Part shown: positions 25,282 to 33,167 of the stretch, piece by piece | How positions within the stretch are numbered: the first letter of the stretch is position 1 | Layout of the letters: each line of letters opens with the position of its first letter | NCBI RefSeq assembly: GCF_049676595.1 | Contig: NZ_CP187259.1 | Location: 992,001 to 1,056,000, forward strand | Direction of reading: 5' to 3' | Length of the DNA: 64,000 nucleotides | Origin: Methanocella_A sp049676595 | GTDB lineage: Archaea; Halobacteriota; Methanocellia; Methanocellales; Methanocellaceae | Position numbers and translations under genes: made by a program | The notes under the pieces: model-generated | Seen by the model: only the letters and a program-made list of their open reading frames with translations | Told to the model about the DNA's origin: nothing | Database searches by the model: none

Positions 25282-26487
25282 TTACGTCGGGACAGCCGCG
25301 GGCACTTTGCCCGCCTGTTCTATCGTTTCCGTGCTCTTAACTCCCATGATCTGCATCAGCCTGTTAAAATTGATATCGGTCGGGATGCCCTGCTCATGCC
25401 AGTGCTTCCGGCACCCGCAGTGGTCCAGCAGGACGCACTGGGGCGGCATACCAAGCCCCTTCGCCTTCCACCCGCCGGATACGAGGTTAGACACGCAGGC
25501 GATGCCCACGATGCCCACACCTTCGCCGATGAGGGTTTTACCCGCGTCGCCCGAGAACACAGATGACTCGTGGGGCACCAGGTGGACGCTAAAGCCGTGC
25601 TTTTGGCCCAGCTTCATGAGCATGTTCACCCGGCACTTGGGCTCGCACCCGGTGCACTCGCACGACAGGCCATTCGAGTGGGCCTGGCACTTCGGCTTGG
25701 AGTAGTAGCGCATGCAGGCCGGCAGGATTACTGCCTTGTGCTTCGTCTGCAGGAAGTCCGCCCGGAACGACCGGTTCATGATCTCCGCGCCCACCATGTT
25801 GAGGTGGTACTCGACTCTGCGGCGGGCGGAGAAGACTACGTCCTCCTTCCACCTGTGCTCCCGCTGCTTCTCCTGCAGGAACTGCTCGACGTTCGGGGTG
25901 TACTTCCCGAGTGCTTTCAGGCTGCTCTCCTCGAACCGCCCTGCGAAGGCAACGGCTGCCTGTATGTCTTCCGATACCTGCCTGGCGGGGACAGTCTCCC
26001 AGTACTCCCTCCAGTTGTGCAACCTCTTTACTTCCTGCACGTGATCCCCCGTCGCCTCCATCCACCGGAGCAGCTGGTCCAGGTGTTTCAGGGATGCCTT
26101 GGGGGACCATTCCCGGTCCGTGGGGGCCAGGAAGATGGTCGCGAGGATGCCCCTGACGCCGTCGGCGACGGGCTTGAGCGTCTGGTTGCGCTGGCGGAGC
26201 CGGGAAAGGTATGCCATAATGCCAGTCCAGCCGCTGGATATGTCGTGAGCGTCGTCGGCGTATATGCGCCACAGTGTGCCCAGCATCAGCAGCTCGAAGG
26301 CGTATTCTTCCGCCGACCGGACTGCTTCGATGCCAGTCTGCTCGACGTATGCCCTGAAGCGCCCGACGATCGGGAGCAGCACTTTCGCCTCTTTCAAGAC
26401 CTCCTCAGTAAAGGCCGCCGCATCCTCGTAGTACTGGTTGGAGTTGAACTGGCCATTCCGGAGGGAGTAGGTGACGACTTCCATCAC
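25282..26487 (-). CDS. DUF116 protein with long helical N-terminal domain
   Basis: A 401-residue protein. Residues 1-215 are helical and unassigned (Trp/Tyr-rich). Residues about 220-380 match DUF116: VILPACMRYYSKPKCQAHSNGLSCECTGCEPKCRVN, GIVGIACVSNLVSGGWKAKGLGMPPQCVLLDHCGCRKHW and TDINFNRLMQI. The many Cys residues suggest FeS or metal binding. DUF116 is common in methanogens and clostridia, often near redox or cofactor genes. It overlaps the TetR start-stop by four bases and is the second gene of operon 4. Confidence 0.8.
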   Translation of the reverse strand: MMEVVTYSLRNGQFNSNQYYEDAAAFTEEVLKEAKVLLPIVGRFRAYVEQTGIEAVRSAEEYAFELLMLGTLWRIYADDAHDISSGWTGIMAYLSRLRQRNQTLKPVADGVRGILATIFLAPTDREWSPKASLKHLDQLLRWMEATGDHVQEVKRLHNWREYWETVPARQVSEDIQAAVAFAGRFEESSLKALGKYTPNVEQFLQEKQREHRWKEDVVFSARRRVEYHLNMVGAEIMNRSFRADFLQTKHKAVILPACMRYYSKPKCQAHSNGLSCECTGCEPKCRVNMLMKLGQKHGFSVHLVPHESSVFSGDAGKTLIGEGVGIVGIACVSNLVSGGWKAKGLGMPPQCVLLDHCGCRKHWHEQGIPTDINFNRLMQIMGVKSTETIEQAGKVPAAVPT

Positions 26488-27128
26488 TGGGCCTCCTGAA
26501 TTTTTACGCTGTTGAAGATGAACTTGATGTGGGGTTCCAGTTCTTTCAGCATGTTTTCGGTGAACGTGTCGTAGGTCATGTCATCAAAGCTGATGATGAA
26601 GTAGTCGAAGAAGAGGTAGATGCAGTGGTAGAAGAACTCCTGAGCCAGCAGTCTGGTGTCGCACTCCCTGATGTAGCCCAGCTCCATCATCTTGCGGAAG
26701 GTCTGCTCCCACGCTGCGACCGGTACTTCTACCATGGTCGACTTGAAGAAGGCCCTGACCTTGTCGTTCCTGAAGAGCTCGATAGAGATGATTCTCCAGA
26801 TTTTGGCTATGCGGGGAGTGTTGATCCTCTGCAGGTAAGCCCCGGCGCCCATAGTCATGAATCCCTCCGGGCCGTACTGCTCCAGCAGGGCTTCCATCGG
26901 CAGCTCGTTGGGGTCCATGCGGGACAGCTCGGAGATGAAGTAGTTGATGATAGTGTCCATGAGCTCTTCTTTACCCTTGTAGTGGTTGTAGATCGAGCTT
27001 TCCCTGATGCCCACTTCCCGGGCGATCTCCCGGATGGACACTTTGTCGTAGCCCCACTTCGAGAAGAGATCGATGGCTGCGTCCATGATCAGTTCCTTCG
27101 TGCTCACGGTCTGTTCTGTGTTCTTCAT
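26484..27128 (-). CDS. TetR-family regulator of operon 4
   Basis: A 214-residue TetR. The DNA-binding domain is ELIMDAAIDLFSKWGYDKVSIREIAREVGIRESSIYNHYKGKEELM and the ligand-binding domain includes RIAKIWRIISIELFRNDKVRAFF. It is the most divergent of the four regulators. ATG 27128 is preferred (AGAAGGAG just upstream); the longer open frame to 27251 crosses the operator and is unlikely. It heads operon 4 and overlaps the DUF116 gene (ATGA). Autoregulation is expected from the operators at 27162-27234. Confidence 0.9.
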   Translation of the reverse strand: MKNTEQTVSTKELIMDAAIDLFSKWGYDKVSIREIAREVGIRESSIYNHYKGKEELMDTIINYFISELSRMDPNELPMEALLEQYGPEGFMTMGAGAYLQRINTPRIAKIWRIISIELFRNDKVRAFFKSTMVEVPVAAWEQTFRKMMELGYIRECDTRLLAQEFFYHCIYLFFDYFIISFDDMTYDTFTENMLKELEPHIKFIFNSVKIQEAQ

Positions 27129-27161
27129 TCTCCTTCTACCTCTGATTCGACTTCTTATCTC

Positions 27162-27234
27162 AACTAACGAACGAACGTTCGTCATCCTTATAGATACGCT
27201 ATGAGTATATAAAACTAACGTTCGTTCGTTAGTT
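27162..27234 (-). promoter_or_regulatory. Operon 4 promoter with paired operators
   Basis: Site 1 (27162-27182) AACTAACGAACGAACG continues to TTCGT and holds the perfect palindrome ACGAACGTTCGT. Site 2 (27213-27234) has arms AACTAACG and CGTTAGTT. Its reverse complement is almost the same as site 1 over 18 bases. The TATA box TATATAAAA (27206-27214, read leftward) lies between them. Confidence 0.72.
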
Positions 27235-27382
27235 CGGAGCGCTGGATGCATAATCGTGGCGTCTAATTGCCTGATCCTTAGTAACAGGCGCGCTCCCGCA
27301 CGCAGGTGCGATCGATTACGGGGAAAGTATTTAAGGCTGCGAGTAATTGTTCGTTAATAATAGAACAATCTGGTGATATCGC

Positions 27383-27748
27383 ATGACCGAAGAGCAAATC
27401 CGTTCCATTACCCCGGCCGAGACCTTCGCGCAGGCCGTGGACGCCGCAGTTGTCCTGAAGCAGCGGCTCATCGAAAACCTCGGCACCGATGACGGCGCTT
27501 ACCGGGCGGCGTTCTACAAGTTTTACAACCGGTTCATGAGCCTGTACTACATGACTAAGTCCGACGTGGTCAACGGCAGGACCTTAAACGGGCTGGAAGA
27601 CGCGGAAAAGCGCCAGGAGCTGATCAACCGGCTGGAGCAGTACGACGAGGACGTCATGACCGGCAAGCTCGACGTCGCCGACGCCCGGACCGGCATACAT
27701 CTGCTACGGCAGTATGCGGACTACCTCAAGTACTACAACCTCGTCTGA
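27383..27748 (+). CDS. Small all-helical hypothetical protein
   Basis: A 121-residue, acidic, soluble protein with no signal or membrane segment. Heptad-like helices are evident, with several Tyr residues (YRAAFYKFYNRFMSLYYMTKSD, LRQYADYLKYYNLV). The family is not recognised. The promoter is AT-rich (AATTGTTCGTTAATAATAG, 27345-27363). Monocistronic as far as can be seen. Confidence 0.6.
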   Translation: MTEEQIRSITPAETFAQAVDAAVVLKQRLIENLGTDDGAYRAAFYKFYNRFMSLYYMTKSDVVNGRTLNGLEDAEKRQELINRLEQYDEDVMTGKLDVADARTGIHLLRQYADYLKYYNLV

Positions 27749-27896
27749 TCCCGGTGGACAGACTCTCCTTTTTCCTCTCGCTACCTAATAGTGATATCAT
27801 AACAATATGTCCTCGGCGCCCGGCCTCCGGGCATGCGAGGGACTGAAGTCTGGCAGAGAGTTTTTAAGTCCCGCTGCCAATAGTCAGGGAGATACT

Positions 27897-28607
27897 ATGG
27901 CTGACAAGCTTCTCTCTGGCGATCGAAAGGTCATCTCTGTTGATCTGCGGATCAAGAGCCGCCCCGTAGTCCTGACCACTGAGACGGCCGAGCAGGCCGT
28001 CCGGGAAGCCTCCTTCGTCAGCCTGGCGCACCAGTGCATCTGCCGTGCCGAGCGCCAGTGCCAGAACTACTCCCCCGGCTTCGGCTGCCTGTACCTGGGC
28101 GAGGGCGCCAGAGGCATCGTGGCTAAAGGCAACGCGAGGGAGATCACAGTAGAAGAAGGTCTCGACGTCGTCCGGCAGGCCAGGGAGCTCGGCCTGATTC
28201 ACATGATCCTCTGGACCAGCAGGGAATTGCGGGCGCTTGGAGGCGATGCTGACCATGCGCTCGAACTATGCTCGTGCTGCCCGTGCTGCTGTATCACCCG
28301 GAGGACAGGCGACGGCATGCAGGCATATATAGACGGCATGACAGGCCTCGGCATCGCCCGGGCAGACGAGGGCTGCACCTCGTGCGGCGACTGCGAGCGG
28401 GCGTGCTACTTCAAAGCCATCTACATCGCCGAGGACGGCCCGGAGATCTATGCGGACCGGTGCAAAGGCTGCGGCAAATGTGAGATCGCCTGCCGGCAGG
28501 GCGTGCTGAAAGTTTATCCCCTGGAGCAGGTGCCCGTTTACGACAACGGCTGGGAACAAATTCCCTCGGAAGAGTTCTTGGGCCAGATACTGATGACTAT
28601 AAAATAA
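27897..28607 (+). CDS. 2x[4Fe-4S] ferredoxin-domain protein with extra Cys clusters
   Basis: A 236-residue protein. Residues 160-215 hold two ferredoxin motifs, CTSCGDCERACYF and CKGCGKCEIACRQG. Upstream, CICRAERQCQNYSPGFGC (near 45-62) and the very dense CSCCPCCC (near 125) give about eleven more Cys, enough for further clusters or other metals. Start ATG 27897 with AGGGAGA upstream, although the open frame extends to 27807. It probably carries electrons for an unknown enzyme; no partner is adjacent. Confidence 0.8.
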   Translation: MADKLLSGDRKVISVDLRIKSRPVVLTTETAEQAVREASFVSLAHQCICRAERQCQNYSPGFGCLYLGEGARGIVAKGNAREITVEEGLDVVRQARELGLIHMILWTSRELRALGGDADHALELCSCCPCCCITRRTGDGMQAYIDGMTGLGIARADEGCTSCGDCERACYFKAIYIAEDGPEIYADRCKGCGKCEIACRQGVLKVYPLEQVPVYDNGWEQIPSEEFLGQILMTIK

Positions 28608-28631
28608 TCGTTATTCCAGTAACTTTTTGAG

Positions 28632-28890
28632 GGTCAGGTACCGTTTACATGAAGTATAGTAATTCTTAAAACTTTTAGGGCAGTCAGGTACCGTTTACAC
28701 GAAGTACGCGAAGTACGCGAAGTACACGAAGTTTTACGATAAGATCATTTTCAAGTATGCCATTTTTATCGTACTTTGAGCACTTCGCGTACCTCGCGTA
28801 CTTCGTGTAAATGGTACGGGCACTCGTACAAAATGTTTCAGTAACGACTATACTTAGTGTAAATGGTACGAGCGATAGTCTAAAATGTTC
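28632..28890. repeat. Family C palindrome, nested double copy C3
   Basis: An intact copy (28683-28835, starting GTCAGGTACCGTTTACACG and ending GTAAATGGTACGGGCACTC) is enclosed by the ends of a second, degraded copy. The outer left end GTCAGGTACCGTTTACATG is at 28633-28651; the outer right end AGTGTAAATGGTACGAGCG is at 28856-28874. Flanking AACTTTT/AAAATGTTTCAG segments are duplicated too. Confidence 0.75.
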
Positions 28891-28915
28891 CAGTATTTAC
28901 CGGGGGCGAACCATT

Positions 28916-29407
28916 ATGCATGGAAACACTTTTCACGTAGCCCTTAGTAATGATGTATCGATGCCCGAGGAAATACGGCTCATCCGCCCAGATGAGCTTG
29001 ACCAGCTGCTGGAGCTGTACCGGCTGCTCCACCCCGCAGACCCGGACGCCAGGGAAAACCCCGACCTGCCGCAGCTGTGGGAAGAGATCAGTAATGATAA
29101 AAACCTGTTCTACCCGGTAGTTGTCGTAGACGGCAAGATCGTTTCCTCCTGCACGCTGGCGATCGTGAAAAACCTTACCAGGGGCCTCCGCCCGTACGGC
29201 CTCATCGAGAACGTCATCACCCATCCCGGCCACCGCAAAAAGGGCTACGGCACGCTGGCCTTGCATAAAGCGGTCGGCATCGCCCAGGAACACAACTGCT
29301 ACAAGGTCATGCTCCTCACCGGGCACAAAGACGAGGCTACGCTGAAGTTCTACGACCGGGCAGGGTTTGTCCGCGGAGAGAAGACCGGGTACATCATCCA
29401 TCTCTGA
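28916..29407 (+). CDS. GNAT-family N-acetyltransferase
   Basis: A 163-residue GCN5-type acyltransferase. The acetyl-CoA pyrophosphate loop is VITHPGHRKKGYGTLALHKAVG (pattern R-x-x-G-x-G). Then come a beta-bulge segment NCYKVMLLTGHKDEATLKFYDRAGF and the usual ending in a short strand. The start is taken at ATG 28916 (GGGGGCGA upstream); ATG 28961 would still leave the whole domain, and the earlier open frame runs into the family C repeat. The acceptor is unknown. Confidence 0.85.
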   Translation: MHGNTFHVALSNDVSMPEEIRLIRPDELDQLLELYRLLHPADPDARENPDLPQLWEEISNDKNLFYPVVVVDGKIVSSCTLAIVKNLTRGLRPYGLIENVITHPGHRKKGYGTLALHKAVGIAQEHNCYKVMLLTGHKDEATLKFYDRAGFVRGEKTGYIIHL

Positions 29408-29431
29408 GCACTATAAAAACTTATTTTAAAC

Positions 29432-30250
29432 CACGGCTCCTTATCCTGGCAACTGGTAAATAAATGTTCTAACCACGGCGACACGGCGACACGGAGACAG
29501 TGCGAGAAGCGATGGCTGGATGGTTATTTGAACCACGGCGGCACGGCGGCACGGAGACCATTCGAGAAACGATGGCAGGATGGTTAGTTAAACCACGGCG
29601 GCACGGCGGCACGGAGACCATTCGAGAAACGATGGCAGGATGGTTAGTTAAACCACGGCGGCACGGCGGCACGGAGACCATTCGAGAAACGATGGCAGGA
29701 TGGTTAGTTAAACCACGGCGGCACGGCGGCACGGAGACGACCTGTACCGGAATAGCAAGGCCTTCTTTTTATTAATCCACAGCGACACGGCGGGCTGAAT
29801 GTACGGAGACAAATAGGTTTTCCTTCCTTCAAGCAGTTGATCGAAAGTCAGGCTGAAACGATTGGATAGTAAGCTTATGGTTAATGCTCTGTCTTGGTGT
29901 CGCCGTGGACATAAAAAGAGTTCACTTATACCGGTTCACGAATGTCTCTGTGTCGCCGTGCCGCCGTGGTTTTATTTACCACTGGCCTGTCGTGGATCGC
30001 CTTGTCTTTGTGTCGCCGTGCCGCCGTGGTTCAAACATTTGATCTACAGTTGTCTGGATAAAGAGCCGTGCCGCCGTGGTTTTATTTACCACTGGCTTGT
30101 CGTGGATCGCCTTGTCTTGGTGTCGCCGTGCCGCCGTGGTTCTAGTTACCATCTGGTTTGTCGTGGATCGCCTTGTCTTGGTGTCGCCGTGCCGCCGTGG
30201 TTCAAATATTTGATCTACAGTTGCCAGGATGAAGAACCGTGCCGCCGTGG
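29432..30250. repeat. Family B interspersed repeat, copy B3 (inverted)
   Basis: Same element as B1 and B2, but with the core on the minus strand (marker CGAAAGTCAGGCTGAAACG at 29842-29860). The left arm includes four 60-base tandem units starting AACCACGGCGGCACGGCGG at 29531, 29591, 29651 and 29711. The right arm repeats GTGTCGCCGTGCCGCCGTGG with spacers matching those in B2 (CACTGGCCTGTCGTGGATCG). It lies between convergent genes. Confidence 0.87.
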
Positions 30251-30264
30251 TCGGAAAGATTATG

Positions 30265-31191
30265 TCATTTGGTTATTGCGATGCCCTTGAGCTCGTTTTC
30301 AATGACTCTGGCAGCGTCCCTGGCACTATCATTAAGTGGAATAACTTCAATCTCATCTGCTCTTCTGGCTCCAAGGCCGAGTTCGGCGGCGCGCCTGATC
30401 TGAGGCAGGCTGAAGATGTCGCCATCTGCCACTTCGGGCGTGGTGCCGTAAGATCGTAAGAGCGCTACGCCGCAGGCGTCTATGGCTATGCGGTCGCTGC
30501 TGGCGAGCATGAGGCCGGGCTCGACGAGGGTGCCTTTCTCGGGCCCACCTTTGGAGAAGCCCTTGATGGCGTCCATGATGACGACGGCTGGCGAGTAAGC
30601 AGCGTTAATCTCGGCGATCATCTCCCGCTGGTATGGGGAAGAGTGGAGCTCGCCCATATAGTCGTAGTTGTCCTCCGGGTCGTACCGGGCGACCATGCCC
30701 ACGCTGTTCTTCAGGGACATGGTAAAGTGGCCGCCAAACCTGTGGGCTTTGAGGCAGCAGGTCTGGATGGTCACGTCGACGTCGGCGAAGTAAGGGGCGA
30801 ACAGGTAGCCTCTCTGCCAGTGGCCGGCGCTGTGCTGAACCCACACCCGCCTGTCCTGCAGGTCGTCCAGGATGATGACGTCCACGCCTTTGCGGCTGGC
30901 GAGATCGAGGACTCCTCTGGCCTGCAGCACTTCTCTGGTGATGCCCATGCCGCTGCGCTCTGCCAGAATGATATTGCCAGCTTTGCCGGCTTTTACCACG
31001 TCGACGATGGCTGCCAGAGTATCAATGTGAGTCGATGCCGGAAAAGGATCGGCACTGTTGTAGTTCGCCTTGATGGCTACCCGGAGTCCGGCCAGGTTGT
31101 CCGGGATTGACTGTTCCAGCAGCATGGCAACCGCTTCCTTCCTGTCCGCTGTCTTGATTATGTATACTTTTGACCTGCTCTCCTGAGCCAT
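30265..31191 (-). CDS. DUF362 domain protein
   Basis: A 308-residue DUF362 protein without ferredoxin motifs. Characteristic segments are LAGLRVAIKANYNSADPFPASTHIDTLAAIVDVV, CCLKAHRFGGHFTMSLKNSVGMV (matching the T-H-x-x-x-x-x-T-x-x-x-K-N family core) and VVIMDAIKGFSKGGPEKGTLVEPGLMLASSDRIAIDACGVALLR. The biochemical role is not established. ATG 31191 is preferred over 31206. A second DUF362 protein is encoded at 43917. Confidence 0.83.
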   Translation of the reverse strand: MAQESRSKVYIIKTADRKEAVAMLLEQSIPDNLAGLRVAIKANYNSADPFPASTHIDTLAAIVDVVKAGKAGNIILAERSGMGITREVLQARGVLDLASRKGVDVIILDDLQDRRVWVQHSAGHWQRGYLFAPYFADVDVTIQTCCLKAHRFGGHFTMSLKNSVGMVARYDPEDNYDYMGELHSSPYQREMIAEINAAYSPAVVIMDAIKGFSKGGPEKGTLVEPGLMLASSDRIAIDACGVALLRSYGTTPEVADGDIFSLPQIRRAAELGLGARRADEIEVIPLNDSARDAARVIENELKGIAITK

Positions 31192-31410
31192 GAAAATTCC
31201 CGACAAACTGGTTTCTTACTGCAGCCAAAAAGCTGCCCGTCCGGAATACCGGTGAACAGGCTACGTTTGCCGTTTTATTCCATGGCAGACTGCTATTGCT
31301 CTGCTGCCCATGACGTATACAGTTATTTTTATAGAAATGTTTAAGTATTAAACAGTAAATATAATTGTGGCATTATTAAACACGATGGGGTTGAAAGCAT
31401 CGAGACACAA
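31192..31410. promoter_or_regulatory. Divergent region and promoter of the glycan operon
   Basis: It separates the minus-strand DUF362 gene from the plus-strand glycan operon. The AT-rich block TATTTTTATAGAAATG (31324-31339) and CAGTAAATATAATTGTGG (31355-31372) are candidate promoter elements. The latter resembles TTAGTATATAATTGT and TTAGTATATAATTAAC upstream of other surface genes (53535, 62657). Confidence 0.45.
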
Positions 31411-32076
31411 GTGATAGCAAAAAGCCGTATACACGAGTCATGCAGGCTGTACGGCATCAACACGATCGGCAGGAACTGCACCATTCTCGAGAACGTCACT
31501 CTGGGCTATCCCAGCGGCCGCATTCTGGACGAGATCGCCGCAGCCGGGGTCAAGCCGGAGACCTATTCTTACGTCGGCACCCGCATCGGCGACGATGCGG
31601 TAATCCGGCCCGGATCTACCCTCTACTGCGACGTAGTGATCGGGAATGCCCTGCGAACCGGGCACAACGCCCTGATCAGGGAAAACACCCTGATCGGAGA
31701 CAAGGTGCTCGTCGGTACGAACGTCGTCATCGACGGGAACTGCAGGATAGGGAACCGCGTCAGCATCCAGAGCAACGTGTACATCCCGACCAACACGACT
31801 ATCGAGGACAGCGTCTTCCTCGGGCCGTGCTCAGTCCTGACCAACGACAAGTACCCGATCCGGGTACCCTACGATCTGAAGGGCCCCGTCCTGCGCAAAG
31901 GGGCATCCGTCGGAGCCAACGCCACCATCCTCCCGGGAGTAGAGATCGGGGAGGGAGCTATGGTTGCGGCAGGCGCGCTGGTCACCAAAGACGTGCCGGC
32001 GTGGAAGCTTGCCATAGGAGCACCGGCGAAGATCGTGGAACTGCCAGAAGCGCTCAGGAGCTTAAACAGGATTTGA
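31411..32076 (+). CDS. Hexapeptide-repeat N-acetyltransferase, WbpD-like
   Basis: A 221-residue left-handed beta-helix acyltransferase. Hexapeptide repeats run from about residue 10 (GINTIGRNCTILENVTLGYPSG) through VIRPGSTLYCDVVIGNALRTGHNALIRENTLIGDKVLVGTNVVIDGNCRIGN to GASVGANATILPGVEIGEGAMVAAGALVTKDVPAWKLAIGAPAKIV. This matches enzymes that acetylate the 3-amino group of UDP-GlcNAc3NA, as WbpD/WlbB do. The start is GTG 31411; no earlier in-frame start was found. First gene of the glycan operon; the aminotransferase starts five bases later. Confidence 0.83.
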   Translation: MIAKSRIHESCRLYGINTIGRNCTILENVTLGYPSGRILDEIAAAGVKPETYSYVGTRIGDDAVIRPGSTLYCDVVIGNALRTGHNALIRENTLIGDKVLVGTNVVIDGNCRIGNRVSIQSNVYIPTNTTIEDSVFLGPCSVLTNDKYPIRVPYDLKGPVLRKGASVGANATILPGVEIGEGAMVAAGALVTKDVPAWKLAIGAPAKIVELPEALRSLNRI

Positions 32077-32080
32077 TGCT

Positions 32081-33166
32081 ATGATACCGATTGCAAAACC
32101 ATTGATAGGCCAGGAAGAGATCAACGGCGTCGTAAGTGTCCTACAGTCGGGCACCCTCGCCGAGGGTCCGAGGGTTAAAGAGTTCGAGGAGGCCTTCGCC
32201 TCGTATACCGGCGTGAAGCACGCCATTGCGGTGAATTCGGGCACAGCAGCCCTGCACGTAGCTCTGCTGGCGAAGGGTATCGGCAAGGGTGACGAGGTCA
32301 TCGTACCACCGTTTACCTTCATCGCCACCGCCAACGCCGTCCTCTTCGCGGGGGCAAAGCCCGTGTTCGCCGACGTGGAGCCGGGCACCTACAACATAGA
32401 CCCCGAGAAGATCAAGGAGAAGATCACGAAGCACACGAAAGCCATCATCCCGGTCGACCTGTACGGGCAGGCGGCGGCCATGGATACCATCATGGACCTC
32501 GCCAGAGACCACCAGCTCTCGGTCATCGAGGATGCATGCCAGGCCCACGGGGCTTCTCTGAACGGCAGAAAGTGTGGCTCGTTCGACGCCGGGTGCTTCA
32601 GCTTCTACCCGACCAAGAACATGACCACCAGCGAAGGCGGCATGATCACCTCGGACGACAAAGAGTTCGATGCCAGGGCCCGCATGATCCGGTCCCACGG
32701 CTCCAAGATCAGGTACTATCACGAGATGCTGGGCTTCAACCTCCGCATGACCGACATCAGCGCAGCCATTGGTCTGGCCCAGCTGAGGAAGATCGAGGAG
32801 TACAACGAGAAGAGGATCGCCAACGCCACCCGGCTGAACCAGCAGCTGCAGGGCCTCAACGGCATCGTGACTCCTCATGTACTGCCCGGCCACAGGCACG
32901 TCTTCCACCAGTACACCCTCCGGATTACTCCCGACTTCCACCTGTCGAGGGACGAGGTCATCAAGAAGCTCGGCGATGCCGGCATCGGCTCCGCAGTCTA
33001 TTACCCGGTCCCCATCCACCAGCAGCAGCTGTACCAGGAGCTGGGCTACACCGATTCCTGCCCGGTATCGGAGATGCTTGCGAAGCAGGTGATCTCTCTG
33101 CCGGTGCACCCGTCTGTAACGCCTGAAGAGATCGACTTCATCGCCGACACCATCCGGAGGCTCTGA
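32081..33166 (+). CDS. DegT/DnrJ/EryC1-type sugar aminotransferase, WbpE-like
   Basis: A 361-residue PLP enzyme. It has the N-terminal PLATQEEI-type start (IPIAKPLIGQEEINGVVSVLQSGTL), VNSGTAALHVALLA, the Asp-Gln PLP segment EDACQAHGA and the catalytic Lys in SFYPTKNMTTSEGGMI. It should aminate the 3-keto uronic acid nucleotide made by the oxidoreductase encoded next, giving UDP-GlcNAc3NA. Gap to the next gene is one base. Length is normal for WbpE/WlbC. Confidence 0.9.
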   Translation: MIPIAKPLIGQEEINGVVSVLQSGTLAEGPRVKEFEEAFASYTGVKHAIAVNSGTAALHVALLAKGIGKGDEVIVPPFTFIATANAVLFAGAKPVFADVEPGTYNIDPEKIKEKITKHTKAIIPVDLYGQAAAMDTIMDLARDHQLSVIEDACQAHGASLNGRKCGSFDAGCFSFYPTKNMTTSEGGMITSDDKEFDARARMIRSHGSKIRYYHEMLGFNLRMTDISAAIGLAQLRKIEEYNEKRIANATRLNQQLQGLNGIVTPHVLPGHRHVFHQYTLRITPDFHLSRDEVIKKLGDAGIGSAVYYPVPIHQQQLYQELGYTDSCPVSEMLAKQVISLPVHPSVTPEEIDFIADTIRRL

Positions 33167-33167
33167 C

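Noticed and set aside
27129..27251. N-terminal extension of the operon 4 TetR to 27251
   Set aside because: The extension would translate through the TATA box and operators; ATG 27128 has a ribosome-binding site and fits TetR length.
29469..29775. Open frames with perfect 20-residue repeats on both strands, and CRISPR-like spacing
   Set aside because: The 60-base units are tandem without unique spacers and belong to the family B element; no cas genes are near. Not a CRISPR array and not a repeat protein.
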